NCBI GenBank assembly: GCA_035293985.1
Contig: DATGLS010000054.1
Span: 83,304-147,303 of the forward strand
Direction: 5' to 3'
DNA: 64,000 bases
Source: JAVDCA01 sp035293985
Lineage (GTDB): Bacteria > Pseudomonadota > Alphaproteobacteria > Rhizobiales > Xanthobacteraceae
In this document: in pieces, positions 8,539 through 16,838 of the stretch
How positions within the stretch are numbered: position 1 is the stretch's first letter
How the letters are laid out: each line of letters starts with the position of its first letter
Program-made: the position numbers and the translations under genes
The notes under the pieces: model-generated
Told to the model about the DNA's origin: nothing
Seen by the model: the letters and a program-made list of their open reading frames with translations, nothing else
Databases searched by the model: none

Positions 8539-9285
8539 TCAACCCGGATTGGCATACGGCGGGCGCGGGATCGCGAGGTGGGCGGCGCGCAGCGCGCCGG
8601 ACCAGCGCTGGCGCAGGTCCTGGAAATAGGGCTCGCCCGGCTCGATGCGGTAGGAAAGCTCGGCCGTGCAGGTGTCGCGGCGCACCACCAGCAGGTCGAG
8701 CGGCATGCCGACCGAGAGGTTCGAGCGCATGGTCGAGTCGACCGAGATCAGGCCGATCTTGAGCGCATCGTAGAGGTCGGTGTCGTACGTGACGGCGCGG
8801 TCGAGCACCGGCTTGCCGTACTTGTGCTCGCCAACCTGCAGGTAGGGCGTGTCGGTGGTGCATTCGATGAAGTTGCCGGCCGAGTAGATCATGAACAGGC
8901 GCGGCCGCTCGCCCTTGATCTGGCCGCCGAACAGCATCGAGATGTCGAACTTGACGTCGGCCGCCTGCAACGCCGCCTCGTCGGTGTGGTGCACCTCGCG
9001 GATGGCGCGGCCGATGCGTTGCGCCGCCTGGAACATGGTCGGCGCGTTGAGCAGCGTCTCGCGCGCGCCGGTCGCCTCGTTCGGAAAGCCTTCCTGCAGG
9101 ATGCTCAGCACCGACTGGCTGAGCGAGAGGTTGCCCGAGGAGGCGATCGCCAGCACGCGCTCGCCCGGCACCGCGAAGGTATGCAGCTTGCGAAACACCG
9201 AGATGTTGTCGAGCCCCGCATTGGTGCGGGTGTCGGCGATCATCACGAGGCCGTCGCGGACGAGGATGCCGCAGCAATAGGTCAT
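8539..9285 (-). CDS. Anbu proteasome-type peptidase (ancestral beta subunit)
   Basis: A 248-residue Ntn-hydrolase beginning MTYCCGILVRDGLVMIADTR. Removing Met exposes Thr1, with Asp17 and Lys32 (Thr1 numbering) in the expected catalytic places, and SGNLSLSQSV further on. This is the Anbu/COG3484 family, a relative of HslV and proteasome beta subunits that forms self-compartmentalising assemblies. The frame is open far upstream, but MTYCC is the conserved beginning. It is the last gene of a four-gene set with ATP-grasp, alpha-E and transglutaminase-like proteins, the typical Anbu neighbourhood. The physiological substrate remains unknown. Confidence 0.93.
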   Translation of the reverse strand: MTYCCGILVRDGLVMIADTRTNAGLDNISVFRKLHTFAVPGERVLAIASSGNLSLSQSVLSILQEGFPNEATGARETLLNAPTMFQAAQRIGRAIREVHHTDEAALQAADVKFDISMLFGGQIKGERPRLFMIYSAGNFIECTTDTPYLQVGEHKYGKPVLDRAVTYDTDLYDALKIGLISVDSTMRSNLSVGMPLDLLVVRRDTCTAELSYRIEPGEPYFQDLRQRWSGALRAAHLAIPRPPYANPG

Positions 9286-9304
9286 CAGGGGCGCCCGTGC
9301 ATTT

Positions 9305-9402
9305 CGGCGGAGGCGAATAGCGAGTGGCGAACAGCGAATAGCGAATAGCGAATAGCGATTCTCGGCCCTGTTCGCTACTCCCTGGTTCGCTGCTCGCCCA
9401 CT
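9305..9402. repeat. GAATAGCGAATAGC short repeat cluster
   Basis: Reiterated GCGAATAGC/GAATAGCGA heptamer-like units followed by TTCGCTACTCCC and TTCGCTGCTCGCC in opposite orientation, giving an imperfect hairpin. Similar clusters lie at 10243-10312 and around 3590-3612. It lies between the transglutaminase and Anbu genes. Confidence 0.75.
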
Positions 9403-10229
9403 CAATTCTGCATCTGCCGCTGCGCCTGGTCGACCACCACGGTGACGGCGAGCTCCTCGTCGCCGCCGCCGTAGCGGGTGCCGCGCACCGGTGCGGCGCC
9501 GAGGTAGTCGAGCCCGACCGCGACGCGCACATGCGCGTCGGTAGCGCAGATGCCGTTCGCGGGATCGAACGCGATCCAGCCGAAATCGGGCAGGTGCGCC
9601 TCGGCCCAGGCGTGGCCGGCCTCCTGGCGCACCACGCCGTCGGCGCGGTGGAAGTAGCCGGACACGTAGCGGGCCGGAAAGCCGAGCTCGCGCGCCGCCG
9701 CGATGAAGATGTGAGTGAGGTCCTGGCACACCCCGCGCTTGAGCGCGAAGGCCTCGGCCGCGGTGGTCGAGGCCTTGGTCGGGTCGGTGTCGAAGGCGAC
9801 CTCGTCGTGGATGCGCGCGAGCAGCGCGTGCAGCAGGCCGAGCGGGCTGTCGCTGCCACGGTCGCGCACGTCCCGAGCGCAGGCGATGATGGCGTCGTCC
9901 GGCGCGGTCAGCGGGGTCGTGCGCAGAAACAGGCTCGGCGGGAAGTGCTCGATCGTTCCGCGCATGATGCCGTGCGCGTCCTGCGTCTCGATCTCGCCCT
10001 CGACCAGGAGGCGCAGGGTGTCGAGCGGCCCGTCGACGCTGAACGTGTGGGTGACGTTGCCGAACGCGTCCTCCTGGGCGTCGAGCCGGCAGTCGGCGGA
10101 GACGTCGATGCGCCAGTCGACCACGTACTGGCCGTCGTGGTTGCGCGGCGTCATGCGCAGCGTCTGGATCACGCCCTTCGGCGGCTCGGCGTAGCGGTAG
10201 ACCGTTTCGTGCGAGACTCGGATGCGCAT
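9402..10229 (-). CDS. Transglutaminase-like cysteine protease family protein (Anbu operon)
   Basis: A 275-residue protein with an N-terminal transglutaminase-associated beta domain (MRIRVSHETVYRYAEPP, LRMTPRNHDGQ) and a catalytic papain-like core. Cys168 lies in KRGVCQDLTH, His206 in AGHAWAEAH, and Asp222 in AFDPANG. No signal peptide is seen, so it is probably cytoplasmic. It sits between the alpha-E and Anbu genes. In other genomes this set co-occurs strongly, which suggests peptide or amide chemistry linked to the Anbu peptidase, but the reaction is not known. Confidence 0.92.
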   Translation of the reverse strand: MRIRVSHETVYRYAEPPKGVIQTLRMTPRNHDGQYVVDWRIDVSADCRLDAQEDAFGNVTHTFSVDGPLDTLRLLVEGEIETQDAHGIMRGTIEHFPPSLFLRTTPLTAPDDAIIACARDVRDRGSDSPLGLLHALLARIHDEVAFDTDPTKASTTAAEAFALKRGVCQDLTHIFIAAARELGFPARYVSGYFHRADGVVRQEAGHAWAEAHLPDFGWIAFDPANGICATDAHVRVAVGLDYLGAAPVRGTRYGGGDEELAVTVVVDQAQRQMQN

Positions 10230-10242
10230 GGAATGAGTGTAG

Positions 10243-10312
10243 CGCGCGAATAGGGAATGGCGAATAGCCCAAATTCGCCACTCGCCATTCGCTACTCGCT
10301 ATTCGCCCCTAC
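10243..10312. repeat. GAATAGC-type palindromic repeat
   Basis: GCGAATAGGGAATGGCGAATAG followed by ATTCGCCACTCGCCATTCGC and CTATTCGC, an inverted arrangement of the same unit as at 9305-9402. It fills the spacer between the alpha-E and transglutaminase genes. Confidence 0.75.
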
Positions 10313-11250
10313 ATCAAATACTGCTCGCTGACGGCGGCGCCGAGCGCGTTGTTGTCGACGATGAAGCCGCTGATGAACTCGTGCAGGCCGCTTTGGAAGA
10401 TCTCGTTCATGCGGCTGTTCTGCAGGCGCGTACGCACCGCGCGCGCCTTGCGCTGGGCCGGGCCCTGGCGGCCGTAGGCGTGCGCGATGGCGTCGAAGAA
10501 GCGCACGAGATTCTCGTAGCAGCTCGCGAGCGAGCGCGGCATCTGCTCGTTCAAGATCAGCAGGTCGGCGACCAGCCAGGGCTTGAGGTTTTCCTTGTAG
10601 ACCCAGTGATAGGCGGTGAGCGCCGAGACCGTGCGCAGGATCGCGGCCCACTGGAAATAGTCGAGCGAGCCGCCGACCGGCTCGGTCGCCGGCAGCAGCA
10701 GGTGATACTTCACGTCGAGGATACGCGCGGTGTTGTCGGCGCGCTCGAGGTAGACGCCCAACCGCGTGAAGTAATAGGCGTCGTTGCGCAGCATGGTGCG
10801 GTAGGCGGAGCCGTCGAAGCGCAGCGACGTCTCCTGCACCCAGCGCAGGAAGCGGATGAGCTCCTCGCGCGAGGAAAGGCCGTTGCCGTAGCGCTTGAGC
10901 TCGAGCCAGCCGGAATTGATCACGTCCCACATCTCGGCGGTGAGCGCGGTGCGCACCGCGCGCGCGTTGGTGCGCGCCATCTCGAAGCAGTTGCGGATCG
11001 AGGAGGGGTTGTCGGTCGAGAAGGCGAGGAAATCGATCGCGTTCTCCTCGGTCGCCTCGGCGTAGCGCGCCGCGAAGGCCTTGGCGCTGCCGGCGGTCGC
11101 GATCGCCGACTCCCATTCGTTGGTGGCGCCCACATAGGAGAGCGGCATGGCGGTGAGCCGCTGCGTCGCCTCGAGGATGCGGGCGACGAACTCGGCGCGC
11201 TCGATGTAGCGCGCGAGCCAGTAGAGGTTGTCGGCCGTGCGGGAGAGCAT
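10309..11250 (-). CDS. Alpha-E domain-containing protein (Anbu operon)
   Basis: A 313-residue all-helical protein beginning MLSRTADNLYWLARYIERAEFVARIL, the hallmark of the alpha-E (COG2307) family. The family always travels with the circularly permuted ATP-grasp, either as a neighbour or as a fusion, and usually with a transglutaminase-like protein. It has no known catalytic residues and may act as a scaffold or a peptide carrier; that is inference. It is followed downstream by the transglutaminase gene after a repeat-filled 79-base spacer. Confidence 0.93.
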   Translation of the reverse strand: MLSRTADNLYWLARYIERAEFVARILEATQRLTAMPLSYVGATNEWESAIATAGSAKAFAARYAEATEENAIDFLAFSTDNPSSIRNCFEMARTNARAVRTALTAEMWDVINSGWLELKRYGNGLSSREELIRFLRWVQETSLRFDGSAYRTMLRNDAYYFTRLGVYLERADNTARILDVKYHLLLPATEPVGGSLDYFQWAAILRTVSALTAYHWVYKENLKPWLVADLLILNEQMPRSLASCYENLVRFFDAIAHAYGRQGPAQRKARAVRTRLQNSRMNEIFQSGLHEFISGFIVDNNALGAAVSEQYLM

Positions 11251-11261
11251 GGGGATTCACT

Positions 11262-11460
11262 CTCCGCTGCTACCCTCCCGCCCGTTGGCGGGGAGGGTCG
11301 GCCGACGTCGCGCAGCGACGGCGGACGGGGTGGGGGGGCTACGCTTGCTCGGGACGCGAAGTAAGAAACACACGCTTGCTCGGAGCAAGCGGCGCCCCCC
11401 ACCCCCGACCCCTTCCCGCCACGCGCTTCGCGCGCGGGGGGAGGGGAGCGCAGGCGGATG
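11262..11460. repeat. Intergenic GC-rich repeat cluster (GCTTGCTCGGAGCAAGCGG family)
   Basis: Contains a CTACCCTCCCGCCCGTTGGC element and a full copy of the dispersed unit: GCTTGCTCGGAGCAAGCGGC, CCCACCCCCGACCC, then CGCGCTTCGCGCGCGGGGGG and AGGGGAGCGCAGGC. The first part is itself a hairpin (CTTGCTCGGAGCAAG). It lies between the ATP-grasp and alpha-E genes of one operon. Confidence 0.8.
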
Positions 11461-11471
11461 CGCAAGCTTTC

Positions 11472-12887
11472 TCATGAATCCAGCACCCAGGTATCCTTGG
11501 TCCCGCCGCCCTGGCTCGAGTTGACCACGAGCGAGCCGGCCTTGAGGGCGACGCGGGTGAGGCCGCCGGGGACGATGCGGACCTTGTCGCGGCCGGTGAG
11601 CACGAAGGGGCGCAGATCGACGTGGCGCGGCGCGACGCCTTCGGCGACCAACGTCGGGCAGGTGGAGAGCGCGAGCGTCGGCTGGGCGATGAAGTTCTTC
11701 GGGTCGGTCTTGAGCTTGGCGCGGAACGCCGCGAGCATGGTCTTGTCCGCCTTCGGCCCGATCAGCATGCCGTAGCCGCCCGAGCCGTGCACCTCCTTCA
11801 CGACCAGCTCCTCCAGGTGATCGAGCACGTAGGCGAGATGCTCGCCCTCGCGGCAGCGCCAGGTCGGCACGTTCTTCAGGATCGGCTCCTCGCCGAGATA
11901 GAACTTCACGATCTCGGGCATGTACGAATACACCGCCTTGTCGTCGGCGATGCCGGTGCCGACGGCATTCGCGAGCGTGACGTTGCCGGCCTGGTAGGCG
12001 GCCATCAGGCCGGGGACGCCGAGAGCGGAATCGGGGCGGAACGCGAGCGGGTCGATGAAGTCGTCGTCGACGCGGCGGTAGATCACGTCGACGCGCTTCA
12101 AGCCCTCCGTGGTGCGCATGTAGACGACCGCGCCCTTGACCACGAGGTCGCGGCCCTCGACCAGCTCGACGCCGAGCTTGTCGGCGAGGAACGAGTGCTC
12201 GTAATAAGCCGAGTTGTAGACGCCGGGCGTGAGGATCACGACGGTCGGATCGGACGAGGCCGCGTGCGGCGCGACCGATTTGAGCGTGGCGAGCAACTCG
12301 TCCGGATAGTTCTCGACCGGGGCGACGCGGTGGCGCGAGAACAGCTCGGGGAAGAGCCGCAGCATGATCTCGCGGTTCTCCAGCATGTACGACACGCCCG
12401 ACGGCGTGCGCGCATTGTCTTCGAGCACGTAGAAGCTGCCGGCGTCGACGCGCACGATGTCGATGCCGGCGATGTGCACGTAGATGTCGTGCGGCACGCT
12501 CTGCCCGTTCATCTCCGGGCGAAAGACCGGGTTGCGGAAGACGAGCTCCTCGGGGACGATGCCGGCGCGGATGATGTCGCGGCGGTGGTAGACGTCCTTG
12601 ATGTAGGCGTTGAGCGCGCGCACGCGCTGCTCGAGGCCGCGTGAGAGCGCCTTCCATTCCTCGGCGGCGAGGATGCGCGGCAGCACGTCGAACGGGATCA
12701 GCCGCTCGGTCGACTCGGCCTCGCCGTAGACCGCGAAGGTGATGCCGATGCGGCGGAAGATGAGCTCGGCCTCGCGCCGGCGATGATCGAGGAAATCGGC
12801 CGGCAGGGTGCCGAGCCAGGCGTCGAGGGCCGAGTAGGCCGGCCGCACCTCGCCGTCGCTGCCTCGCATCTCGTCGAACGCAATCAC
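11472..12887 (-). CDS. Circularly permuted type 2 ATP-grasp protein (Anbu operon)
   Basis: A 471-residue protein of the COG2308 family with FRRIGITFAVYG near the N-terminus, RDVY-like IKDVYHRRDIIRAG, NPVFRPEMNGQ, YVLEDNARTPSGVSYMLENRE, KEVHGSGGYGMLIGP and VNSSQGGGTKDTWVL. ATP-grasp enzymes form carboxylate-amine bonds through an acyl phosphate, so peptide-like synthesis is expected. The frame extends to 12956, but those codons lie in a dispersed repeat. The GTG at 12887 (VIAFDEM) gives the start typical of the family. It is the first gene of the Anbu operon. Confidence 0.92.
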   Translation of the reverse strand: MIAFDEMRGSDGEVRPAYSALDAWLGTLPADFLDHRRREAELIFRRIGITFAVYGEAESTERLIPFDVLPRILAAEEWKALSRGLEQRVRALNAYIKDVYHRRDIIRAGIVPEELVFRNPVFRPEMNGQSVPHDIYVHIAGIDIVRVDAGSFYVLEDNARTPSGVSYMLENREIMLRLFPELFSRHRVAPVENYPDELLATLKSVAPHAASSDPTVVILTPGVYNSAYYEHSFLADKLGVELVEGRDLVVKGAVVYMRTTEGLKRVDVIYRRVDDDFIDPLAFRPDSALGVPGLMAAYQAGNVTLANAVGTGIADDKAVYSYMPEIVKFYLGEEPILKNVPTWRCREGEHLAYVLDHLEELVVKEVHGSGGYGMLIGPKADKTMLAAFRAKLKTDPKNFIAQPTLALSTCPTLVAEGVAPRHVDLRPFVLTGRDKVRIVPGGLTRVALKAGSLVVNSSQGGGTKDTWVLDS

Positions 12888-12907
12888 CCGAACCCCCGCG
12901 GCGGTGA

Positions 12908-12976
12908 CTCCGGACTTAAATCCGGAGCATGATCTTTTCCGAAAATCGGTACCCACTTTTCGGGATCATGCTCGGC
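12908..12976. repeat. GGAGCATGATC rhizobial palindromic repeat
   Basis: GAGCATGATCTTTTCCGAAAA, then GGTACCCACTTTTCGGGATCATGCTC: an inverted repeat with GAGCATGATC/GATCATGCTC ends and TTTTCCGAAAA inside. I recognise it as a very common intergenic element of Bradyrhizobium, Rhodopseudomonas and relatives. It lies just upstream of the ATP-grasp gene and creates a false N-terminal extension of that frame. Confidence 0.85.
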
Positions 12977-13079
12977 AACGTGCAAGCTCCGCGCCAATGG
13001 GAAACACTGCGAAAAAAGCGCGGATTTTTCAATGCGGTTGAGAAGATTTGCCTAGGACTTGGGCGGGTTGTGAACAGGG

Positions 13080-13285
13080 AACGGGCGGGCAACGGGCGCT
13101 TTCTGCTGCCCTTCCCCGCGAGCCGCGTGGCGGGGAGGGGGTGGGGGGCGCTTCCGCTTGCTCGGAGCACGCGTCTTCGAGCCTCACCGCAAATTCGCAG
13201 CAAGCGTAGGCCCCCACCCCTCGCTTCGGCAGCTTCGCTGCCTCGCTCGACCCTCCCGCCAACGGGCGGGAGGATAGCCGCGCGG
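13080..13285. repeat. Two GC-rich dispersed repeat copies
   Basis: The first half (about 13082-13170) reads CCCCGCGAGCCGCGTGGCGG, GGGGTGGGGGGC and GCTTGCTCGGAGCACGC, the reverse orientation of the family seen at 11374. The second (about 13195-13285) carries AGCAAGCGTAGGCCCCCACC and CCTCCCGCCAACGGGCGGGA. Together they fill the spacer between divergently placed units, and the second abuts the stop of the CoA ligase gene. Confidence 0.75.
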
Positions 13286-13290
13286 CCTGG

Positions 13291-15165
13291 TCAGACCACA
13301 ATTACGTCTGCATCCGGCGTGGCTGCATAGAGGCGCATTACATCTGCGGCGCGTCTTTCCAGGGCGAGGCGCTGGTTGATGTAGCCTTTGTCGGTGATCT
13401 CGTTCGCGTCGATCGAGGGCAGGTCGGGCAGCAGCAACGCGCGGGCGATGCGCTCGGAGGAGCCGGGGTGCGTGGCGTTCCACGCCGTGAGCGCGCGGGC
13501 GACGTGGGCGCGCACGGTCGGATGCTTCGCGAGCTCGGGCAGCGTCATCGGTGCGGCGTCATCAGGAACATTTTGGCCGATGAGCTTCTGGCAGCCGGCG
13601 GCATTGAGCCAGCACAGGATCGCGATGTCGGCGCGGTCGGCGCCCGCGATCAGCGCGTCCTGCAGCGCGGGCGAGGCGGCGGCGAGGAGGGCGACGCGCA
13701 GCGCGCCGACGTGCACCCAGGTGCCGGACAGAAGCTTGAAGTCCTCGGCGAGCCGGCCGTCGAACAGGACGCCCTTGTCGGGGTCGGCCGGATCGGCGAG
13801 GCGCACGGCATCGCCGGGCTGGTAGAAGCCTTCCGCGTCGAAGGCCGCCGCCGTGAGGTCGGGGCGCTTCCAGTAGCCGGGCGTGACGTTCGGGCCGCGC
13901 ACGCGGATCTCGAGCTTGGCGCCGCTCGGCACGAGCTTGATCTCGACGCCCGGCGCCGGCACGCCGATCGGGCCGGCGCGGTCGATCAGAAAATGCGCGG
14001 CGGTCGCGAGCGGCGCGGTCTCGGTCGTGCCCCACGACGAGGTGAGCGGGACGCGCTCGCCGGTGACGCGCGCCGCGACCGCCTCGAGCCGCGTCCACAC
14101 GTCCTGCGGAAGCGCTGCGCCGGCGTAGAAGATGAAGCGCAGGCCGGCGAAGAAGCTGCGGGCGAAGCGCTCGTCCTGCTCGAGCCGCGGCAGCAGCATC
14201 GCGTAGCCGGCCGGCACGTTGAAATAGACCGTGGGCGAAACCTCCGAGAGGTTGCGGATGGTCGTATCGACGAGCGCCGGCAGCGGCCGTCCCCCGTCGA
14301 TGTAGAGCGTGCCGGCGTGGCGCAGCACCATGTTGAAGTTGTGGTTGCCGCCGAAGGTGTGGTTCCACGGCAGCCAGTCGACCAGCACCAGCGGCTGCTC
14401 GGCGAGGAACGGCCAGATCTGCGCCGCCTGCTGCTGGTTGGCGGTGAGCATGCCGTGCGTGTTGACGACGGCTTTCGGGTGCCCGGTCGAGCCCGAGGTG
14501 AAGAGGAATTTGGCGATGGTGTCGGGCCGGATCGCGGCGCGCGCCTTCTCGACCGCGGCGCCCGGTCGGGTCGCGGCGAGCGCCTCGAACGAGGTGACGC
14601 GCTCGAGATTGGCGCCGTTGCGGCCGGCGACGATCTCGGTGTTGGTCAGGTCGAGTGCGGCGAGCGCCTTGGCGTAAGCCGCGGTGTCGGCGACGTAGAC
14701 GAGGCCGGGCTTGAGCAGGGAAGCGATCGCCTTGAGCTTGGCGTGATCCTGGCTCTGCAGCGAGTAGGCGACCGATATCGGCGCAACCGGAATGCCGGAC
14801 GTGTAGCCGGCGAGCATGATGAGCGCGTGCTCGATGGAATTGCCGGACAGCACCATGACGGGGCGCTCGGCGTCGAGGCCGCGCTCGAGCAGCGCCTGCG
14901 CGAGCGCGTCGACCTGGCGGCGCGCCTGCGCGTAGCTGAGGCGGCGCCAATCGCCGGTGTCGCGGCGCTCGGCGAGAAAGACGCGGTCGGGCGCCGCCTC
15001 GACGGCGGCGCGGAAGAGCCGCGCGAGGCTCGGGTCGTAGGGCGCGAGCGGCGCCGCGGCGCGCAGCACGATCGCGCCGTCGGGGCGGGCCTCGCGCAGC
15101 ACCCGCGGCTCGGCGTAGGCGATGGCGCGGATCGGCGCGGCGGGCGGGGGAGAGGGGGCGTGCAT
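13291..15165 (-). CDS. Feruloyl-CoA synthase-like AMP-dependent ligase
   Basis: A 624-residue adenylate-forming enzyme. The P-loop-like motif is FTSGSTGHPKAVVNTHGM, followed by DWLPWNHTFGGNHNFN, YFNVPAGYAML, FYAGAALPQDV, SSWGTTETAP and the hinge region FDGRLAEDFKL. This combination and length resemble feruloyl-CoA synthases, which activate hydroxycinnamates by ATP and CoA. The last conserved lysine of many acyl-CoA synthetases is not obvious in the C-terminus. ATG at 15165 is preferred over a TTG at 15207. No enoyl-CoA hydratase/aldolase gene lies next to it, so the exact aromatic acid is uncertain. Confidence 0.85.
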   Translation of the reverse strand: MHAPSPPPAAPIRAIAYAEPRVLREARPDGAIVLRAAAPLAPYDPSLARLFRAAVEAAPDRVFLAERRDTGDWRRLSYAQARRQVDALAQALLERGLDAERPVMVLSGNSIEHALIMLAGYTSGIPVAPISVAYSLQSQDHAKLKAIASLLKPGLVYVADTAAYAKALAALDLTNTEIVAGRNGANLERVTSFEALAATRPGAAVEKARAAIRPDTIAKFLFTSGSTGHPKAVVNTHGMLTANQQQAAQIWPFLAEQPLVLVDWLPWNHTFGGNHNFNMVLRHAGTLYIDGGRPLPALVDTTIRNLSEVSPTVYFNVPAGYAMLLPRLEQDERFARSFFAGLRFIFYAGAALPQDVWTRLEAVAARVTGERVPLTSSWGTTETAPLATAAHFLIDRAGPIGVPAPGVEIKLVPSGAKLEIRVRGPNVTPGYWKRPDLTAAAFDAEGFYQPGDAVRLADPADPDKGVLFDGRLAEDFKLLSGTWVHVGALRVALLAAASPALQDALIAGADRADIAILCWLNAAGCQKLIGQNVPDDAAPMTLPELAKHPTVRAHVARALTAWNATHPGSSERIARALLLPDLPSIDANEITDKGYINQRLALERRAADVMRLYAATPDADVIVV

Positions 15166-15211
15166 TACGGTCAAATCGATCTCTAACTCATGCTTCCGCT
15201 CAATCAAACCA

Positions 15212-15362
15212 CAGTCCCGTCATCCTGAGGCGCGAGCGAAGCGGGCCTCGAAGGATGATCGGCCGTGGTGATGCCGCAACGAGCAAGTGGCCACGGACGC
15301 GTCGTCGCCCTTCGAGGGCAGCGCTGCGCGCAGCCGCCTCCGGGTGACGGTCGCAGATTTGA
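15212..15362. repeat. CGTCATCCTGAGGC dispersed repeat
   Basis: CCGTCATCCTGAGGCGCGAG and GGCCTCGAAGGATG near the start, CCTTCGAGGGC and CCTCCGGGTGACGG near the end, forming a long imperfect hairpin. A shorter relative (CCGTCACCCTGAGGCGGCC, CCTCCAAGGGCGAGG) lies at 21847-21905. It occupies the whole spacer between the ABC binding protein and CoA ligase genes. Confidence 0.75.
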
Positions 15363-15374
15363 TTCCGTCTCACG

Positions 15375-16583
15375 CTAATTCGCCACCAGAGGGCAGCCGC
15401 CGTCCTTCAGGGGGCGGAAGGCGTCCTCGGCCGGGATGGTGCTGACCAGCTTGTAGTAGTCCCAGGGGTATTTCGATTCCGCGGGCGTCTTCACCTGGAA
15501 GAGATACATCGGGTGGATCTTGCGGCCGTCGATCCGGATCTGGCCTTTGCCGAACAGCGGGTCGTCGGTCGGCATCGCCTTCATGGCGGCGACGACGGCG
15601 CGGCCGTCGGTGGCGGCGCCGGTCTTCGCCACGGCTTTGAGATAATGCAGCACCGAGGCGTAGACGCCGGCATGCATGTCGTTCGGCATCAGGTGCTTGG
15701 GATGGCGGGCCTCGAAGCGGTGCGCGAAGGCGCGGGTCGCCTCGTTCATGTCCCAGTAGAACGGCACGATCAGCTGCGTGCCTTGCGCGGCCTCGAGGCC
15801 GAGCGCGCGCACGTTGTTCTGGCCCATGATCAGCGCGAGCAGCTTCTGCTTGGCGCCGAGGCCGAACTCGCGCGCCTGCTTGAGCGAGTTGGTCGTATCG
15901 CCGCCCGCGTTCGCGAAGGCGACCGCGTCGGCGCCGGAGCCCTGCGCCTGCACGAGCAGCGCGCTGAAATCCGAGGTGCCGATCGGATGGCGCGCCGAGC
16001 CGAGGATCCTGATGCCCGAGCGCACCGCCTCGTCGGTGAACTGCTTCTCGAGATCCTGGCCGAACGCGTAGTTGGCGGTGATGAAGAACACGCTTTTCAC
16101 GCCCTGCTGCGTGACCGCGCGGGCGAGGCCGTGGCCGTAGGCCCAGGTGTCGTAGGTCCAGTGCACGGTGTTGGGCGAGCACTTCGGGCCGGTCAGCACC
16201 GAGGAGCCGGCGCCGGAGCCGATCATCACCCGGTTGCGGTCGCGCACGATGTCGGAGACCGCGATCGCGATCGCCGAGTTGGGCAGATCGACGATCAGGC
16301 TGACGCCCTCGTTGTCGAGCCAGCGGCGGGCGATCTCGGCGCCGACGTCGGTCTTGTTCTGGTGATCGCCGGAGAGCACCTCGATCTTCTGGCCGGCGAC
16401 GCTGCCGCCGAAATCCTCGACCGCCATCTGGGCGGCGAGCACCGAGCCGGCGCCTTGGTCGTCGGAGTAGACGCCCGACATGTCGTTGAGGACGCCGATG
16501 CGGACTTGCGCGCGGACCTGCGTGGTTGCGGAAGCCGCCGCCAGCGCGCATAAAGCGGCGACGACCAATCGGAATGTCCTCAT
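15375..16583 (-). CDS. Branched-chain amino acid-type ABC transporter substrate-binding protein
   Basis: A 402-residue LivJ/Peripla_BP_6 type protein. It has a clear signal peptide ending VRAQ near residue 26, then RIGVLNDMSGVYSDDQG, AVEDFGG and SGDHQNKTDVGAE, followed by the usual two-lobe pattern. The ATG at 16583 has GGGAGGATG before it. No permease or ATPase genes are adjacent, so it is an orphan here. It lies upstream of the feruloyl-CoA synthase-like gene on the same strand, and many members of the family in Rhizobiales bind aromatic acids. That ligand class is inference. Confidence 0.9.
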   Translation of the reverse strand: MRTFRLVVAALCALAAASATTQVRAQVRIGVLNDMSGVYSDDQGAGSVLAAQMAVEDFGGSVAGQKIEVLSGDHQNKTDVGAEIARRWLDNEGVSLIVDLPNSAIAIAVSDIVRDRNRVMIGSGAGSSVLTGPKCSPNTVHWTYDTWAYGHGLARAVTQQGVKSVFFITANYAFGQDLEKQFTDEAVRSGIRILGSARHPIGTSDFSALLVQAQGSGADAVAFANAGGDTTNSLKQAREFGLGAKQKLLALIMGQNNVRALGLEAAQGTQLIVPFYWDMNEATRAFAHRFEARHPKHLMPNDMHAGVYASVLHYLKAVAKTGAATDGRAVVAAMKAMPTDDPLFGKGQIRIDGRKIHPMYLFQVKTPAESKYPWDYYKLVSTIPAEDAFRPLKDGGCPLVAN

Positions 16584-16682
16584 CGCATCCTCCCAGATGA
16601 CGCGGGCCCGCTTGATGACGGGTCATGCGCACTATAGTGCAGTAATCCGCCCAATGCAGCTTCGCTCACCATAACCACCTCG

Positions 16683-16822
16683 TCATGGCCGGGCTTGGCC
16701 GGGCTTGGCCGGGCTTGCCCCGGGCTTGGCGGGGCTTGCCCCGGGCATCCACGTCTTGCTCAATGTCGGCAAAAAAGACGTGGATGGCCGGGCCAAGCCG
16801 GCCATGACGACGTGGATCGCGA
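16683..16822. repeat. CGTCATGGCCGGGCTTG repeat with internal GGCTTGGCCGG tandem
   Basis: A copy of the palindrome found at 8437-8533, here with its left arm expanded by near-tandem units GGGCTTGGCCGGGCTTGGCC and GGGCTTGCCCCGGGC. The central CCACGTCTTG and AAAAGACGTGGATGG are intact, and the right arm ends GCCGGCCATGACGACGTGG. Confidence 0.8.
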
Positions 16823-16838
16823 CCACAGGACCAGTATC

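Noticed and set aside
16695..16838. Longer start for the CinA-like protein
   Set aside because: The codons lie in a dispersed palindromic repeat; the conserved protein begins at 16839.
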